64,000 nucleotides of DNA from Acidobacteriota bacterium (GTDB taxonomy: Bacteria; Acidobacteriota; Terriglobia; Bryobacterales; Bryobacteraceae), in contig QHXW01000152.1 of NCBI GenBank assembly GCA_003223115.1, positions 62,001 to 126,000 on the forward strand, in the 5' to 3' direction. Within the stretch, counting starts at the first letter, position 1, and every line of letters begins with the position of its first letter. Of the stretch, positions 1 through 8,775 are shown piece after piece. The notes under the pieces were generated by a model. It was not told the DNA's origin, did not search any database, and worked only from the letters and a program-made list of their open reading frames with translations. Made by a program: the position numbers and the translations under genes.

Positions 1-1
1 G

Positions 2-760
2 CGCGATCTGGCCACCGGGATTGAAGCCTCCGGCGCTTCGAAACAGTACGAATTCGGCGACACGTTGAATCTCGATATCAGCGAAACGCTGTTCTCGGCT
101 ATCCGACGCGAAGGAGCCAAGGTCCCCCTGGACATGGATTACTCCGACCTTCACGTGCACCAGTGCGAGTACCAGAGTTCCTGCGCAACCGTGTTAATGC
201 TAGATTGCAGCCACAGCATGATTTTGTACGGGGAAGACCGCTTCACGCCGGCCAAGAAAGTGGCTCTGGCGCTAGCTCATCTAATCCGAACCCAGTATCC
301 GGGTGACAGCTTGCGTTGCGTCCTGTTTCACGATTCGGCGGAGGAACTGGCTATTAGCCAGCTCGCCCGCGTGCAAGTAGGTCCCTACTACACCAACACA
401 CGCGACGGCCTGATTCTGGCTCAGCGGCTGCTCGCTCAGGAAAAGAAAGACATGCGCCAGATCGTGATGATTACGGACGGAAAGCCGTCTGCTCTGACGC
501 TCGAGGATGGGCGCATGTACCGCAACGCCTTCGGCCTCGACCCTCTGGTGATCAGCCGCACGCTCGAAGAAGTGAATCGCTGCAAAAAGCAGGGCATCCT
601 GATCAACACCTTCATGCTGGCGAGCGATTACGGCCTGGTGAATTTCGTGCAGAAGGTGACCGAGATCTGCCGCGGTAAAGCCTATTTCACCACACCCTAC
701 ACTCTGGGACAGTATCTTTTGATGGACTACATGAACCGCAAAACGCGGACCATTCACTGA
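2..760 (+). CDS. VWA-domain protein, 5' end outside the window
   Basis: The frame is open from base 2, so the gene begins upstream of the window and only its C-terminal part (about 252 residues) is present. It carries a von Willebrand factor A fold. The metal-ion-dependent adhesion site is visible as LMLDCSHSM (D-x-S-x-S), followed by a conserved aspartate in MITDGKPSA. In bacteria such proteins usually work with an AAA+ (MoxR-like) or Mg-chelatase-like ATPase, but that partner would lie outside the window. It converges with the actin-like remnant at 796. The fold assignment is firm; the biological role is not known. Confidence 0.8.
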   Translation, partial: RDLATGIEASGASKQYEFGDTLNLDISETLFSAIRREGAKVPLDMDYSDLHVHQCEYQSSCATVLMLDCSHSMILYGEDRFTPAKKVALALAHLIRTQYPGDSLRCVLFHDSAEELAISQLARVQVGPYYTNTRDGLILAQRLLAQEKKDMRQIVMITDGKPSALTLEDGRMYRNAFGLDPLVISRTLEEVNRCKKQGILINTFMLASDYGLVNFVQKVTEICRGKAYFTTPYTLGQYLLMDYMNRKTRTIH

Positions 761-795
761 TTCGAGCTCACCGGCCTGCTGCGATCAGCCTTCGG

Positions 796-1065
796 CTAAG
801 CTTCACACAACGCGGCAACCAGAGTTCCCTTTGCAGTGGAATGCAACGGATCGCTGGCCATGCAGACTTCAGAAAGTTCAATCGGAAAGTCGGTTGCGCG
901 CAGGGCTTTTTCGAATCGATCCTTGAAGCCGGCCGGCATCGCGGTGCCGCCGCTGAGCACCAGCGGGACCGGTTGCTTGAGCTTCGGCAAGTGCTTGGCG
1001 CTCGAGAACGTATCGCGCATACTGGTGACCAGCGATTGAATCAGGTCGTCATAGTAGATGCTTAG
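796..1065 (-). pseudogene. Actin-like ATPase, C-terminal fragment
   Basis: An open frame of about 90 codons without an obvious start reads YYDDLIQSLVTSM followed by PLVLSGGTAMPAGF. The latter resembles the second phosphate/adenosine motif of the actin/Hsp70/MreB/ParM superfamily. A stop lies in frame at 1072-1074, so the ATPase core upstream is missing. The fragment abuts a truncated bactofilin on the other strand at about 1066. The superfamily rests on one motif and is fairly likely; the subfamily (MreB-, ParM- or MamK-like) cannot be told. Truncation is seen directly. Confidence 0.6.
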
Positions 1066-1448
1066 TACGCATCACCGGCGACATTGAATGTGGCGAACAC
1101 CTCTACGTGAACGGAGAAGTGGAAGGGTACATTCACATGCCCGGTTGCCGGCTCACCGTCGGGCCCGAAGCCGGAGTGCACGCTAACGTAATTGCAGCGA
1201 CGTGGTAATTGAAGGCAAGCTCGAAGGCGACCTGGAAGTGGCGGACAAGCTGGAAATCCGCAGCGCCGCGACCCCTTTTGGGCGACTTGAAAACAGCTCG
1301 CATCAGAATCGACGACGGCGGCTGCTTTAAAGGGAACATCGATATCCTCAGTCCTGAGACAGAGGGCGCGACGATGGTAGCGGGACAGGCGCCGGCCCTC
1401 CGACAGAAACTGGTGAAATTCCGCTCGTCGATCCCAGCTCTCAGGTAG
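1066..1448 (+). pseudogene. Bactofilin remnant, truncated and frameshifted
   Basis: Three consecutive pieces in different frames spell the beta-helical bactofilin core: RITGDIECGEHLYVNGEVEG and RLTVGPEAGVHANV, then DVVIEGKLEGDLEVADKLEI, then ARIRIDDGGCFKGNIDIL. The first shift, near 1197, behaves as a one-base loss. The second, near 1275, behaves as a one-base gain in the CCCCTTTT run. The usual N-terminal tail and start codon are absent because the coding sequence begins abruptly at the junction with the actin-like fragment. Bactofilins polymerise into membrane-associated cytoskeletal filaments; this copy cannot make a full protein. Confidence 0.75.
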
Positions 1449-1585
1449 ACGCTCCGTTCGCAGCAAGCGTCTAAGCCCGTTAACAGGAGTCTCTGCGCAA
1501 GCCGCTGCTCGCGGGATGCTAGAGTAGCTTCCATGCGAGTTGCTCTGGCCAATCTGAATCGGGCACGGGCCGGCTGCGCTAGCCA

Positions 1586-2539
1586 GTGAATTCCTTGTTT
1601 CTCGGCATCGACGGTGGACAGTCTTCCACCACCACCCTCGTCGGAGATGAAACCGGCCGTGTGCTTGGCGCCGGCCAGGCGGGCCCGTGCAATCACGTGG
1701 GCGCGGGTGAGGGCGGGGACAAGCTGCGGTGTGCAGTCGTCGACAGCGTTGCTCATGCATGCCGGGCGGCGAATATTGATCCGGAACACCTGCAATTCGA
1801 GGCTGCATGTGTGGGTATGAGCGGTGGACCCGCCGATAAGCAGGCTATCCTCTCGGAAATTCTGCGAGCGCGAAAACTCGTCGTCACTCACGATGCTTTG
1901 ATTGCATTGTCGGGCGCCACGGGTGGTGAACCCGGAATTGCGACTATCGCAGGCACCGGGTCCATTGCATTTGGACGAAACGCCGCCGGTAAGACGGCTC
2001 GGGTTGGCGGCTGGGGATACATCTTTGGAGACGAAGGCAGCGGTTTTGATATCGCACGCCAGGCCTTGCGTGCGGCGCTACGTTCTGAAGAAGGCTGGGG
2101 ACCGTCAACGGCATTGCGCACAGCTCTGCTGGAGGAAACCGGCGCTACCGGAGCCAACGATCTGCTGCACCGGTTTTACACGCAGGACTGGCCGCGGTCG
2201 CGTGTGGCTCAGCTCGCCAGGCTGGTAGATCGCGTAGCACTCGACGGCGACCCCGTGGCCCACGATATTCTCAACTCTGCCGCGCAGCACCTTGCCGCAC
2301 TCACAGCCTCGGTGCGTGTGCAATTGTTCCCGGAGGGTGAACCCGTGATGATGGCGTACATCGGGGGGGTGTTTCGCAGCCGCATTCTGCTCGAGCGCTA
2401 TCGTCATCTGATCGAACTGGAGGAAGGCAATCGATGCCGCGAGCCACTCCATAGCCCCGCTGCCGGCGCGCTGCTGGAAGCTTATCGCGAGGCCGGAATT
2501 CATCCCGAACTTTCCAAGATCCCGGAGCTCAAGACATGA
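1586..2539 (+). CDS. BadF/BadG-family kinase, N-acetylglucosamine kinase-like
   Basis: A 317-residue ASKHA-fold kinase of the BadF/BadG/BcrA/BcrD family. The phosphate-1 loop FLGIDGGQSSTT is at residues 5-16, the second phosphate motif is TIAGTGSIAFG, and GGWGYIFGDEGSG is the family hallmark loop. Bacterial members most often phosphorylate N-acetylglucosamine or related amino sugars in cell-wall or chitin recycling; the substrate here is inferred. Translation begins at GTG. Its stop overlaps the start of the next gene by four bases (ATGA), so the two are probably co-translated. No gene for a sugar transporter or deacetylase is adjacent. Confidence 0.8.
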   Translation: MNSLFLGIDGGQSSTTTLVGDETGRVLGAGQAGPCNHVGAGEGGDKLRCAVVDSVAHACRAANIDPEHLQFEAACVGMSGGPADKQAILSEILRARKLVVTHDALIALSGATGGEPGIATIAGTGSIAFGRNAAGKTARVGGWGYIFGDEGSGFDIARQALRAALRSEEGWGPSTALRTALLEETGATGANDLLHRFYTQDWPRSRVAQLARLVDRVALDGDPVAHDILNSAAQHLAALTASVRVQLFPEGEPVMMAYIGGVFRSRILLERYRHLIELEEGNRCREPLHSPAAGALLEAYREAGIHPELSKIPELKT

Positions 2540-3849
2540 AGATGGCAATTCTCGTTCTGACGGCTGCGTTGTTGAGCGCCGCCGAACCGGACTGGCGGCA
2601 CGTGGAGCAATCGGCTGTTGATCTGTTCCAGCAGTACATCCGCATTCAGTCCATCAATCCGCCGGCCAATACCGCGGAAGCCGCGCGGTTTTTCAAGAAC
2701 ATTCTGGATGACGCAGGGATCCCGTCGACGCTTTACCCTAGCGGGCCAAACGGCCAGACCAATCTTGTGGCGCGCATCGAGGGCCGCGATCGCTCGCGAA
2801 AACCGCTGCTTCTGATGAACCATTTCGACGTCGTGCCGGTAGACCGCAAAGCCTGGAAAGTGGACCCGTTTGCCGCTGTGATCCTCGATGGCGACATCTG
2901 GGGCCGCGGCACGATGGACATGAAAGGCATCGGCATCCAGCAACTCATGGCGCTGGTTACGCTGAAGAAATCCGGCGTCGCTCCGGCGCGGGACATCCTC
3001 ATGCTCTCAACCGCGGATGAGGAAACCAATGGAAGTTACGGAATCCGCTGGATGATCCAGAATCACTTTTCCGACATCAACGCCGAGTACGTACTTGACG
3101 AGGGCGGCTTTGGAACTCAAAGCATTCTTGCGCCCGGCAAGCTGGTGTTCGGCATCGCCGTGGGCGAGAAGCAGACGGTATGGGTGCGCGTGCGTGCTCA
3201 CGGTACCGCGGCTCACGGGTCGCAGCCCATCCCTGATAACGCCAATGTCACGCTGATCCATGCGCTCGAAAAAGCTATGGTGCTGCCTGCGGCCAAACCT
3301 CACCCGGTGGTCGCCGAAATGGTCGATAACATCGGCTCGCCACTGGCCGCCAACAAATATACGACCGCGATTCAGGCCAACACGATTTCGCTGACGACCT
3401 TGACCTCCGGCGTCGGGTCACCGGTTAAGGTCAATGTGATCCCCTCGAGTGCCGAAGGAACGCTCGATTGCCGCCTGCTGCCCGGCGTCAATTTCGAAGA
3501 ATTCGTCTCGGAGATGAAGGCGCGTATCAACGACGAGCGCGTAAGCGTCGAGGTCATCAACCCGCCCGAAGATCCAGGCCCGAGCGCCAGCCGCACTCCT
3601 CTGTTTGACGCCATTCGCCGCGCGATTGTGAAATCTCATCCGCAGGCCGTTGTCACGCCTATGCTGGTGCCGCACGGAACCGATTCGAATAAGCTGCGCC
3701 AAAAAGGCATGATCGCCTACGGTCTCACTCCCATGGTGCTCGACTTATCGACGGCCGGATCGATGCACAGCGACCAGGAGCACATTCCCATCGCCGAGTT
3801 TAGGAAGGGCATTCACATTTTTTACGATGTGCTGACGTCGGATTTTTGA
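2536..3849 (+). CDS. M20-family metallopeptidase, exported
   Basis: A 437-residue M20/M25/M40 zinc amidohydrolase (ArgE/DapE/CPG2 group). It starts with a signal-peptide-like segment ([18 protein letters not shown]), so it probably acts in the periplasm. Metal-ligand and catalytic motifs are all present: [12 protein letters not shown] (His and catalytic Asp), GRGTMDMKG (bridging Asp), DEETNGSYG (Glu pair) and [11 protein letters not shown] near the C-terminus (last His). A lid/dimerisation domain lies between them. The family cleaves peptides or N-acyl amino acids; the substrate is unknown. It overlaps the preceding kinase gene by four bases. Confidence 0.85.
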   Translation: MKMAILVLTAALLSAAEPDWRHVEQSAVDLFQQYIRIQSINPPANTAEAARFFKNILDDAGIPSTLYPSGPNGQTNLVARIEGRDRSRKPLLLMNHFDVVPVDRKAWKVDPFAAVILDGDIWGRGTMDMKGIGIQQLMALVTLKKSGVAPARDILMLSTADEETNGSYGIRWMIQNHFSDINAEYVLDEGGFGTQSILAPGKLVFGIAVGEKQTVWVRVRAHGTAAHGSQPIPDNANVTLIHALEKAMVLPAAKPHPVVAEMVDNIGSPLAANKYTTAIQANTISLTTLTSGVGSPVKVNVIPSSAEGTLDCRLLPGVNFEEFVSEMKARINDERVSVEVINPPEDPGPSASRTPLFDAIRRAIVKSHPQAVVTPMLVPHGTDSNKLRQKGMIAYGLTPMVLDLSTAGSMHSDQEHIPIAEFRKGIHIFYDVLTSDF

Positions 3850-3914
3850 CGCAGCCCCGACCCTACAATAAAGAGACAGGCCGCAGTTTGAACGGCCGAC
3901 CTGAGCATCATTCC

Positions 3915-5084
3915 ATGTCCAAACTAACCATTCACAATCTTGATCTGAAAAACAAACGCGTGTTCATGCGCGTCGATTTCAACGTCCCGCTGGCACCGGG
4001 CGACCAGGAAATCACCAGCGACAAGCGCATCAGAGCGTCGCTCCCCAGCATCAACTACGCACTCGAGCACGGCGCAGCCTTGATTCTTGCGTCCCATCTG
4101 GGCCGGCCCAAAGGCAAGCCGAATCCCGAAATGAGTCTGAAGCCCGTGGCACGGCGCCTGGAGCAGCTTCTGGGACGACCCGTAAAAATGGCACCGGATT
4201 GTATCGGCCCCCAAGTTGAAGCCATGAAACCCGCCACTGGCGAGGTGCTGCTGCTTGAAAATCTTCGCTTCCATCCGGAGGAAGAAAAAAACGATCCCGC
4301 TTTCGCGAAGCAGCTTGCCTCGCTCTGCGATCTTTATGTAAACGACGCGTTCGGCTCGGCGCATCGCGCGCACGCCTCTACTGTCGGCATGGTCGCCTTC
4401 GTGCCCAAAGCCGCCGCGGGTTTGTTAATGGAGCAGGAGCTGAAGTATCTCACCATGGTCACCAAAAATCCCGCGCACCCTTGCGTGGCTATTCTTGGCG
4501 GCGCCAAAGTCTCCGACAAGATCGAGGTGATTTTCAATCTCTCGAAGATCGTCGACAAACTGCTGGTTGGCGGCGCCATGGCCTACACCTTCCTGAAAGC
4601 GCAAGGCAGGCCGGTCGGGAAATCGCTGCTGGAGGACGACAAGCTCGACCTGGCGCGTCAGTTGCTCACCTCTACACAGGATAAACTGATGCTCCCGGTC
4701 GACCATGTCGTGGCTTCGGAAGTCAAACAAGGCGCCGCGAACCAAGTGGTCGAGGCCATCCCGGATGGCATGATGGGCGTGGACATCGGGACGAAAACAG
4801 TGGAGCAGTACTCGAAGGTCATCGCGGGCGCGAAAACCATCATCTGGAATGGACCCATGGGCGTTTTTGAGAAACTGCCGTTCGATAAAGGCACTGTAGC
4901 CATCGCCAAAGCTGTGGCACAATCCGGCGCTGTTTCGGTAGTCGGTGGCGGTGATTCCGAGAAGGCCATCAAAGCCGCTGGCGTGGCTGAAAAGATCTCA
5001 CATATTTCCACCGGCGGCGGCGCCACGCTCGAATTCCTGGCCGGCATCGAGCTTGTGGGCGTGGCCATTCTTCCGGATAAATAA
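3915..5084 (+). CDS. pgk: Phosphoglycerate kinase
   Basis: A 389-residue protein of normal length for bacterial Pgk. It transfers the acyl phosphate of 1,3-bisphosphoglycerate to ADP in glycolysis. The signature RVDFNVPL is near the N-terminus, the substrate-binding ASHLGRPKG follows, and nucleotide-binding segments are [16 protein letters not shown] and [10 protein letters not shown]. The open frame extends upstream to 3846, but ATG 3915 ([10 protein letters not shown]) matches the usual start of the family. No gapdh or tpi gene is next to it; an exported RraA-like gene follows 63 bases downstream. Confidence 0.95.
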   Translation: MSKLTIHNLDLKNKRVFMRVDFNVPLAPGDQEITSDKRIRASLPSINYALEHGAALILASHLGRPKGKPNPEMSLKPVARRLEQLLGRPVKMAPDCIGPQVEAMKPATGEVLLLENLRFHPEEEKNDPAFAKQLASLCDLYVNDAFGSAHRAHASTVGMVAFVPKAAAGLLMEQELKYLTMVTKNPAHPCVAILGGAKVSDKIEVIFNLSKIVDKLLVGGAMAYTFLKAQGRPVGKSLLEDDKLDLARQLLTSTQDKLMLPVDHVVASEVKQGAANQVVEAIPDGMMGVDIGTKTVEQYSKVIAGAKTIIWNGPMGVFEKLPFDKGTVAIAKAVAQSGAVSVVGGGDSEKAIKAAGVAEKISHISTGGGATLEFLAGIELVGVAILPDK

Positions 5085-5147
5085 TCCCCGGCAAACCGCG
5101 TGGTCACGCGCAACCTAGGCGCCAGCCGGTGTGATACATTGCACCGC

Positions 5148-6032
5148 ATGAATGCTTCTCGCTTCATAATTGCCTTCGTTTTCGCGAGTGGCGCGCTCCT
5201 GCCGGCGAGCGCTCAGGTCTTCACCTTCACACACGAGCAGATGGTCGAGTACACAGCCCAGAATCCGTTCGGCCGCTTTGAAGATGGACGGCCCAACGTT
5301 CCTGACGAGTTGCTCGATAAGTGCAAAGAGCTTTCAGCCGAGGAAGTTTGGAGCGTTTTGCCGGGCGCCAAATTCCCGAATCAGTATGAAGGCAATTGGC
5401 ACATTCTGCATCCAGAGCACAGGCTTGTGGGCCGCGCTGTCACTGCGCAGTTCATGCCCTATCGTCCGGATGTGGCCGAAGTCGCCGAAGCGCAGGCCAG
5501 AGCCAAGGGACTTGGACATAACGGGAACCAGCGCGTAATCGACACGTTAAAACCGGGCGACGTGCTGGTGGTCGATCTGTTCGGAAAAATTGAATCGGGA
5601 ACTATCGTCGGGGATAATCTGGCCACAGCCATTTACGGCGCCACTAAAGCAGGCCTAGTCGTGGATGGCGCGATACGGGACCTCGACGGCATCTTCGAAA
5701 TCCCCATGGGCCTGTATTACCGTGGCGTGCATCCCACGCCCATCGGCCAGGTGATGCTCACCGGCTACAACATTCCAATTCGCATCGGCGGCACAACAGT
5801 GGTGCCGGGCGACGTCGTGTTCGGCGACCGCGAGGGCGTCTACTTCATTCCCCCGAACCTTGTGAAAAAAATCCTGGATGACGCCGACGTGACGCACATC
5901 CACGACGAGTGGACCAAGATGAAGCTCAACAGCGGCAAATACAAATCGAGTGACATTTATCCCAGCCCGCGCGATCCGGCGCTCAAGCAGGAATACGACG
6001 AGTATTTGAAGAAACGATTGGGGAAAAAGTGA
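5148..6032 (+). CDS. RraA-fold protein with signal peptide
   Basis: A 294-residue protein starting at ATG 5148. An N-terminal signal peptide (MNASRFIIAFVFASG, cleavage probably after ASAQ) is followed by an RraA/4-hydroxy-4-methyl-2-oxoglutarate aldolase fold. The family's active-site strings are visible as GDNLATAIYGATKAG and LVVDGAIRDLDGI (the G-x-x-R-D motif). Cytosolic relatives are oxaloacetate decarboxylases/HMG aldolases or, in enterobacteria, RNase E regulators. An exported version cannot regulate RNase E and probably acts on a periplasmic oxo-acid. Extra C-terminal residues rich in Lys extend beyond the usual fold. The substrate is unknown. Confidence 0.75.
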   Translation: MNASRFIIAFVFASGALLPASAQVFTFTHEQMVEYTAQNPFGRFEDGRPNVPDELLDKCKELSAEEVWSVLPGAKFPNQYEGNWHILHPEHRLVGRAVTAQFMPYRPDVAEVAEAQARAKGLGHNGNQRVIDTLKPGDVLVVDLFGKIESGTIVGDNLATAIYGATKAGLVVDGAIRDLDGIFEIPMGLYYRGVHPTPIGQVMLTGYNIPIRIGGTTVVPGDVVFGDREGVYFIPPNLVKKILDDADVTHIHDEWTKMKLNSGKYKSSDIYPSPRDPALKQEYDEYLKKRLGKK

Positions 6033-6047
6033 GAGTATCGCAACAGA

Positions 6048-6071
6048 GGCGCGACCGTAAGAGAGCGCGCC
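6048..6071. repeat. REP-like palindromic element, copy 1
   Basis: A 24-base element with inverted ends (GGCGCG ... CGCGCC) and the core CGACCGTAAGAGAGCG, between the RraA-like gene and the adenosine kinase gene. The same core recurs twice at 8685-8740. Confidence 0.55.
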
Positions 6072-6099
6072 CAAACAGGTAGTATCCTGGTTAATTCCC

Positions 6100-6582
6100 A
6101 TGGAGCTAAAAGCCGTTCCACTCGAGGTGCCTGAAGGCGGAAACATCATCGTGGGTCAGACGCATTTCATCAAGACCGTCGAGGACGTTTACGAAGCGCT
6201 GGTAAATACCGTGCCGAACATGAAGTTCGGCATCGCTTTCAATGAGGCGTCGGGACCTTGCCTCACGCGCGTGGATGGCAACGATGACGCGTTGAAAGAC
6301 GTGGCCACACGCAACGCAACCGCCATCGGCGCCGGCCACGTTTTTGTCGTAGCCATGCGCGAAGGTTATCCCATCAATGTGCTGGGCCGCATCAAGGACG
6401 TGCCGGAGGTGTGCTCCATTTTCTGCGCCACGGCGAATCCGGTGAAGGCCATCGTCGCGGAAGATGCGCAGGGACGCGGTGTTCTGGGCGTGATCGACGG
6501 CGACCGGCTCAAAGGTATCGAAACCGACGCTGATGCCGCCAGGCGTCGGGATTTTCTGCGTAAGATCGGCTATAAGCGCTGA
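6100..6582 (+). CDS. Adenosine-specific kinase family protein
   Basis: A 160-residue protein matching the small adenosine-specific kinase family (formerly DUF355), described from Pyrobaculum and found in many bacteria. The conserved N-terminal block runs through GQTHFIKTVEDVYEAL, then FGIAFNEASGPCLTR (probable nucleotide/substrate loop), and a GVIDG string near the C-terminus. The protein covers the full family length. It would phosphorylate adenosine to AMP in the cytosol; activity is assigned by family only. The stop codon shares one base with the start of the next gene, so the two are probably co-transcribed. Confidence 0.8.
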   Translation: MELKAVPLEVPEGGNIIVGQTHFIKTVEDVYEALVNTVPNMKFGIAFNEASGPCLTRVDGNDDALKDVATRNATAIGAGHVFVVAMREGYPINVLGRIKDVPEVCSIFCATANPVKAIVAEDAQGRGVLGVIDGDRLKGIETDADAARRRDFLRKIGYKR

Positions 6583-7601
6583 TGATCGCGAACGAGCAAC
6601 AACTGGACGGCCTGCTTTCTGAACCGTCAGACAATGACGTGCGGGCGATGTCCGAGCTTGAAGGCGACCTGCTGATTCTGGGCGTGGCGGGAAAAATGGG
6701 GCCGAGCCTGGCCAAGCGCGCCGTCCGGGCCGCAAAACGCGCGTCGCTCAAGAAGCGCATCATCGGTGTGGCGCGATTTTCCGATCCCGCGATCCGTCAG
6801 GAGCTCGAGAAAGCCGGCATCGAAACCATCAGCGCTGATCTGCTTGAATCCGGCTCCGTTGCGAAACTTCCCGATGCGCAAAACGTGCTCTACATGGCGG
6901 CGCGCAAGTTCGGATCGACCGGCGCCGAGTATCTCACCTGGGCCATGAACACTCTGCTGCCGGCGCTCGTGGCGGAGCGTTTCGCGGGCTCGCGCATCGT
7001 GGCCTTCTCCACCGGCAACGTCTACCCGTTGGTTCCGGTGACACAGAGCGGCGCTACCGAAGCCACCCCGGTCGAGCCCGTCGGCGAGTACGCGCAATCC
7101 GTCCTGGGACGTGAGCGCATGTTCGAGTATTTTTCGCGCAAGAACGGAACGCCAGTGATGCTGCTGCGCCTCAACTACGCCATCGATCTGCGTTATGGAG
7201 TACTGCTGGACATTGGCCAGAAAGTCTTCGAGCGGCGGCCCATCGATCTCTCGATGGGGCACGTCAACGTCATCTGGCAGGGTGACGCCAATTCCGTTGC
7301 GCTGCGTTCGTTCAAGCTCAGCCAGTCTCCACCGGCGGTCCTGAACATCACCGGTCCCGAAACCGTATCAGTACGCTGGCTGGCGCGGCGCTTTGGGGAG
7401 CGCTTCGGCATTGAACCCACACTCGAGGGCACAGAAGCCGCCACCGCCCTGCTGAGCAATGCCGGCCGCTGCCACACCATATTTGGATACCCGTCGGTGA
7501 CGGTGGAGCAGATGATCGACTGGGTGGCAGATTGGATCGCCATGGGCGGCAGTACGCTCGCCAAACCCACGCACTTTGAAACCCGGGACGGACGTTTCTG
7601 A
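6582..7601 (+). CDS. NAD-dependent epimerase/dehydrogenase-like protein
   Basis: A 339-residue Rossmann-fold protein of the extended SDR/epimerase superfamily. The nucleotide-binding glycine motif is LILGVAGKMGPSL (GxxGxxG). The serine of the catalytic triad appears in VAFSTGNVYP. At the usual Tyr-x-x-x-Lys site the sequence is EYAQSVLGRERMFEY: the tyrosine is present but the lysine is absent, which is odd for an active SDR. The start overlaps the previous stop by one base and the stop overlaps the next start by one base (TGATG). Pairing with a DapA-family aldolase suggests a shared sugar-acid catabolic step; the substrate is unknown. Confidence 0.75.
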   Translation: MIANEQQLDGLLSEPSDNDVRAMSELEGDLLILGVAGKMGPSLAKRAVRAAKRASLKKRIIGVARFSDPAIRQELEKAGIETISADLLESGSVAKLPDAQNVLYMAARKFGSTGAEYLTWAMNTLLPALVAERFAGSRIVAFSTGNVYPLVPVTQSGATEATPVEPVGEYAQSVLGRERMFEYFSRKNGTPVMLLRLNYAIDLRYGVLLDIGQKVFERRPIDLSMGHVNVIWQGDANSVALRSFKLSQSPPAVLNITGPETVSVRWLARRFGERFGIEPTLEGTEAATALLSNAGRCHTIFGYPSVTVEQMIDWVADWIAMGGSTLAKPTHFETRDGRF

Positions 7602-8644
7602 TGCCACCGCAGGATCGCGGAACCGTGAATCGCCAGGAAACGTGGATCGAAAAGTTGCGCCGCGGAGTCGTGATTCCGGCCCATCCGCTCGCCCTCAATT
7701 CCAGCCGTAAGGTGGACGAACGCCGCCAGCGCGCGCTCACACGCTACTATCTGGCTGCCGGCGCCGGTGGGATCGCCGTGGGCGTGCACACCACGCAGTT
7801 CGAGATTCGCGATCCCGGTATCTGCCTGTACGAACCGGTGCTCTCTCTGGCGATGGATGAATTGCGAAAGACTGACGACATCCGGATCGCCGGGATCGTC
7901 GGTGCAACTCCCCAAGCTATTAAAGAGGCGGAACTCGCTGCGCGCCTGGGATACCACGCGGGCCTGCTGAGCCTGGGAGCGTTCCGAAACGCTGGCATCG
8001 ATGAACTAATCGATCACTGCCATGCTATTGCGTCTATCTTGCCGATCTTCGGTTTTTACCTGCAGCCTGCCGTGGGCGGCTGCGTGCTGCCCTACCAGTT
8101 CTGGCGCCGCTTCGCGGAGATCGAAAATGTCGTGGCCATCAAATTCGCACCGTTCAATCGCTATCAAACTATCGATGTCGTGCGCGCGGTGGCCGAATCT
8201 GGCCGAGCCGGCGAAATCTCGCTATACACCGGCAACGACGACAGCATCATCGTGGATTTGCTGACGCAGTTTCAGTTTGCCGGCCGCACGCTGCGCGTTG
8301 TAGGAGGCCTGCTGGGACACTGGGCGGTATGGACCCGAACTGCGGTTCAGATGCTCGAGCGTATTCGTCGCGAGCCGGAATGGCCGGGCTGGCTGGCCGA
8401 GAGCGTGCGCGTGACCGACTCTAATGCCGCACTTTTCGATGTCGCGCATCAGTTTGCCGGATCTATTGCCGGAATTCATGAAATTCTGCGCCGCCAGGGG
8501 TTGCTTGAAGGCCGCTGGTGCCTGAATCCCGCCGAAGACCTGTCACCCGGTCAGATGGAAGAAATCGACCGCGTCTCCTCCAGCTACCCCCACGCCGACG
8601 AAGATGTTTTCATCCGCCAGCATGTGGACCAATGGTTGAAGTAA
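7601..8644 (+). CDS. DapA-family (dihydrodipicolinate synthase-like) aldolase
   Basis: A 347-residue TIM-barrel protein of the DHDPS/N-acetylneuraminate lyase family. The Schiff-base lysine is K181 in NVVAIKFAPFNR and the usual tyrosine is in GFYLQP (about residue 153). The family's N-terminal GGxxE/TT-type loop is altered to VGVHTTQFEIR, so it is unlikely to be true DapA. It more likely performs aldol cleavage or dehydration of a 2-keto sugar acid. Translationally linked to the upstream epimerase-like gene by a one-base overlap. Exact substrate unknown. Confidence 0.75.
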   Translation: MPPQDRGTVNRQETWIEKLRRGVVIPAHPLALNSSRKVDERRQRALTRYYLAAGAGGIAVGVHTTQFEIRDPGICLYEPVLSLAMDELRKTDDIRIAGIVGATPQAIKEAELAARLGYHAGLLSLGAFRNAGIDELIDHCHAIASILPIFGFYLQPAVGGCVLPYQFWRRFAEIENVVAIKFAPFNRYQTIDVVRAVAESGRAGEISLYTGNDDSIIVDLLTQFQFAGRTLRVVGGLLGHWAVWTRTAVQMLERIRREPEWPGWLAESVRVTDSNAALFDVAHQFAGSIAGIHEILRRQGLLEGRWCLNPAEDLSPGQMEEIDRVSSSYPHADEDVFIRQHVDQWLK

Positions 8645-8684
8645 CCCCAGCGGAACCGGGCACGTCCTATACTGTTTGTTTGAA

Positions 8685-8740
8685 CCGCGACCGTCAGCGA
8701 GCGGAGACTTTGCGACTGAACCGCGACCGAGAGGGAGCGG
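8685..8740. repeat. REP-like palindromic element, two copies
   Basis: Two copies of a 20-base unit beginning CCGCGACCG and ending GAGCGG, at 8685-8704 and 8721-8740 (36-base period). They sit just upstream of the secreted carboxypeptidase-regulatory-like gene. The core matches the element at 6048-6071. Confidence 0.6.
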
Positions 8741-8775
8741 AGGTCTCGGGCGATCCTGGGCTTTTGAGGTGCGCG

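Noticed and set aside
281-757. Long minus-strand frames opposite the VWA, pgk, carB, metX and other genes
   Set aside because: They are antisense shadows of high-G+C coding sequence; the opposite frame carries recognisable families and these do not.
7601-8644. A dapA call
   Set aside because: The fold and Schiff-base lysine fit, but the N-terminal active-site loop differs from lysine-pathway DapA.
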